Assembly (NCBI GenBank): GCA_003991915.1
Contig: RQTK01000336.1
Span: 79,501-143,500 of the forward strand
DNA: 64,000 nucleotides
Direction of reading: 5' to 3'
Origin: Elysia chlorotica
Lineage: Eukaryota > Mollusca > Gastropoda > Plakobranchidae
Every line of letters starts with the position of its first letter. The stretch's first letter is position 1. Made by a program: the position numbers and the translations under genes. This document shows positions 63,952 through 64,000 of the stretch, one piece after another. A model generated the notes under the pieces. The model ran no database searches. It was not told the DNA's origin and was given only the letters and a program-made list of their open reading frames with translations.

Positions 63952-64000
63952 CACTTATAACGACAATTGAAACAACGAGAACTCGGTAAAAACGAGACTC
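63952..64000. mobile_element. Start of a second pogo-type TIR, cut by window end
   Basis: After a TA the sequence CAGTGGAGTCCACTTATAAC begins, followed by further 'aacgag / aaaaacgag' phrasing typical of Tigger/pogo ends (cagtgga...ataacga). The position is PSMD7 intron 4, next to an AT dinucleotide run. Only 49 bases are visible. Confidence 0.6.

Overview
The window looks like an animal nuclear genome, most likely a gastropod mollusc. It is AT-rich, with short phase-consistent exons and GT/AG introns of up to several kb. It carries long microsatellites (CT, CTA, GTT, ATA, GATA), tRNA-derived SINEs, several LINE families and pogo-type DNA transposons. There are no operons, ribosome-binding sites or CRISPR arrays. 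The gastropod call rests on overall character and the SINE type, so it is an inference.

Four host genes can be read exon by exon. (1) ITFG1 (T-cell immunomodulatory protein / LINKIN), + strand 24351-35107: the ten 3' exons, covering the C-terminal half with the last FG-GAP repeat, the transmembrane helix and the short cytoplasmic tail. The 5' exons were not found. (2) CFAP20, + strand 40889-45006: complete, five coding exons, 190 aa, nearly identical to the animal orthologue. (3) An unidentified coiled-coil protein, - strand 55878-49704: six exons, about 382 aa. (4) PSMD7 (proteasome lid subunit Rpn8), + strand from 57067: first four exons, running off the right edge. Genes 3 and 4 are head to head, 1.19 kb apart.

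Layout. 1-4720 is a roughly 1.8 kb diverged duplication (offset 2898) ending at a 227-bp assembly gap. 4948-24350 is repeat-rich with no host exon I can recognise: SINEs, microsatellites, LINE scraps, a long-TIR element at 18360-18892, and a hairpin with about 105-bp arms between two CTA arrays (23541-24288). 24351-35107 is ITFG1, whose introns hold a pogo-type element, two LINE fragments and SINEs. 36000-40300 is microsatellite-rich intergenic sequence. CFAP20 follows, then LINE debris (47640-48500), the coiled-coil gene, and PSMD7 with a pogo transposase relic, an internally deleted LINE and an RNase H-bearing LINE in its introns.

The host genes do not form a pathway. CFAP20 is a ciliary microtubule inner protein, PSMD7 a proteasome subunit and ITFG1 a membrane glycoprotein. 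Their human orthologues all lie on chromosome 16q, which suggests old chromosomal linkage. The most unusual observations are an exact 96-bp copy of PSMD7 exon 1 inside an intron of the neighbouring gene, the long hairpin between CTA arrays, and SINEs that share one body but carry different tRNA-like heads. I saw no convincing new molecular system.
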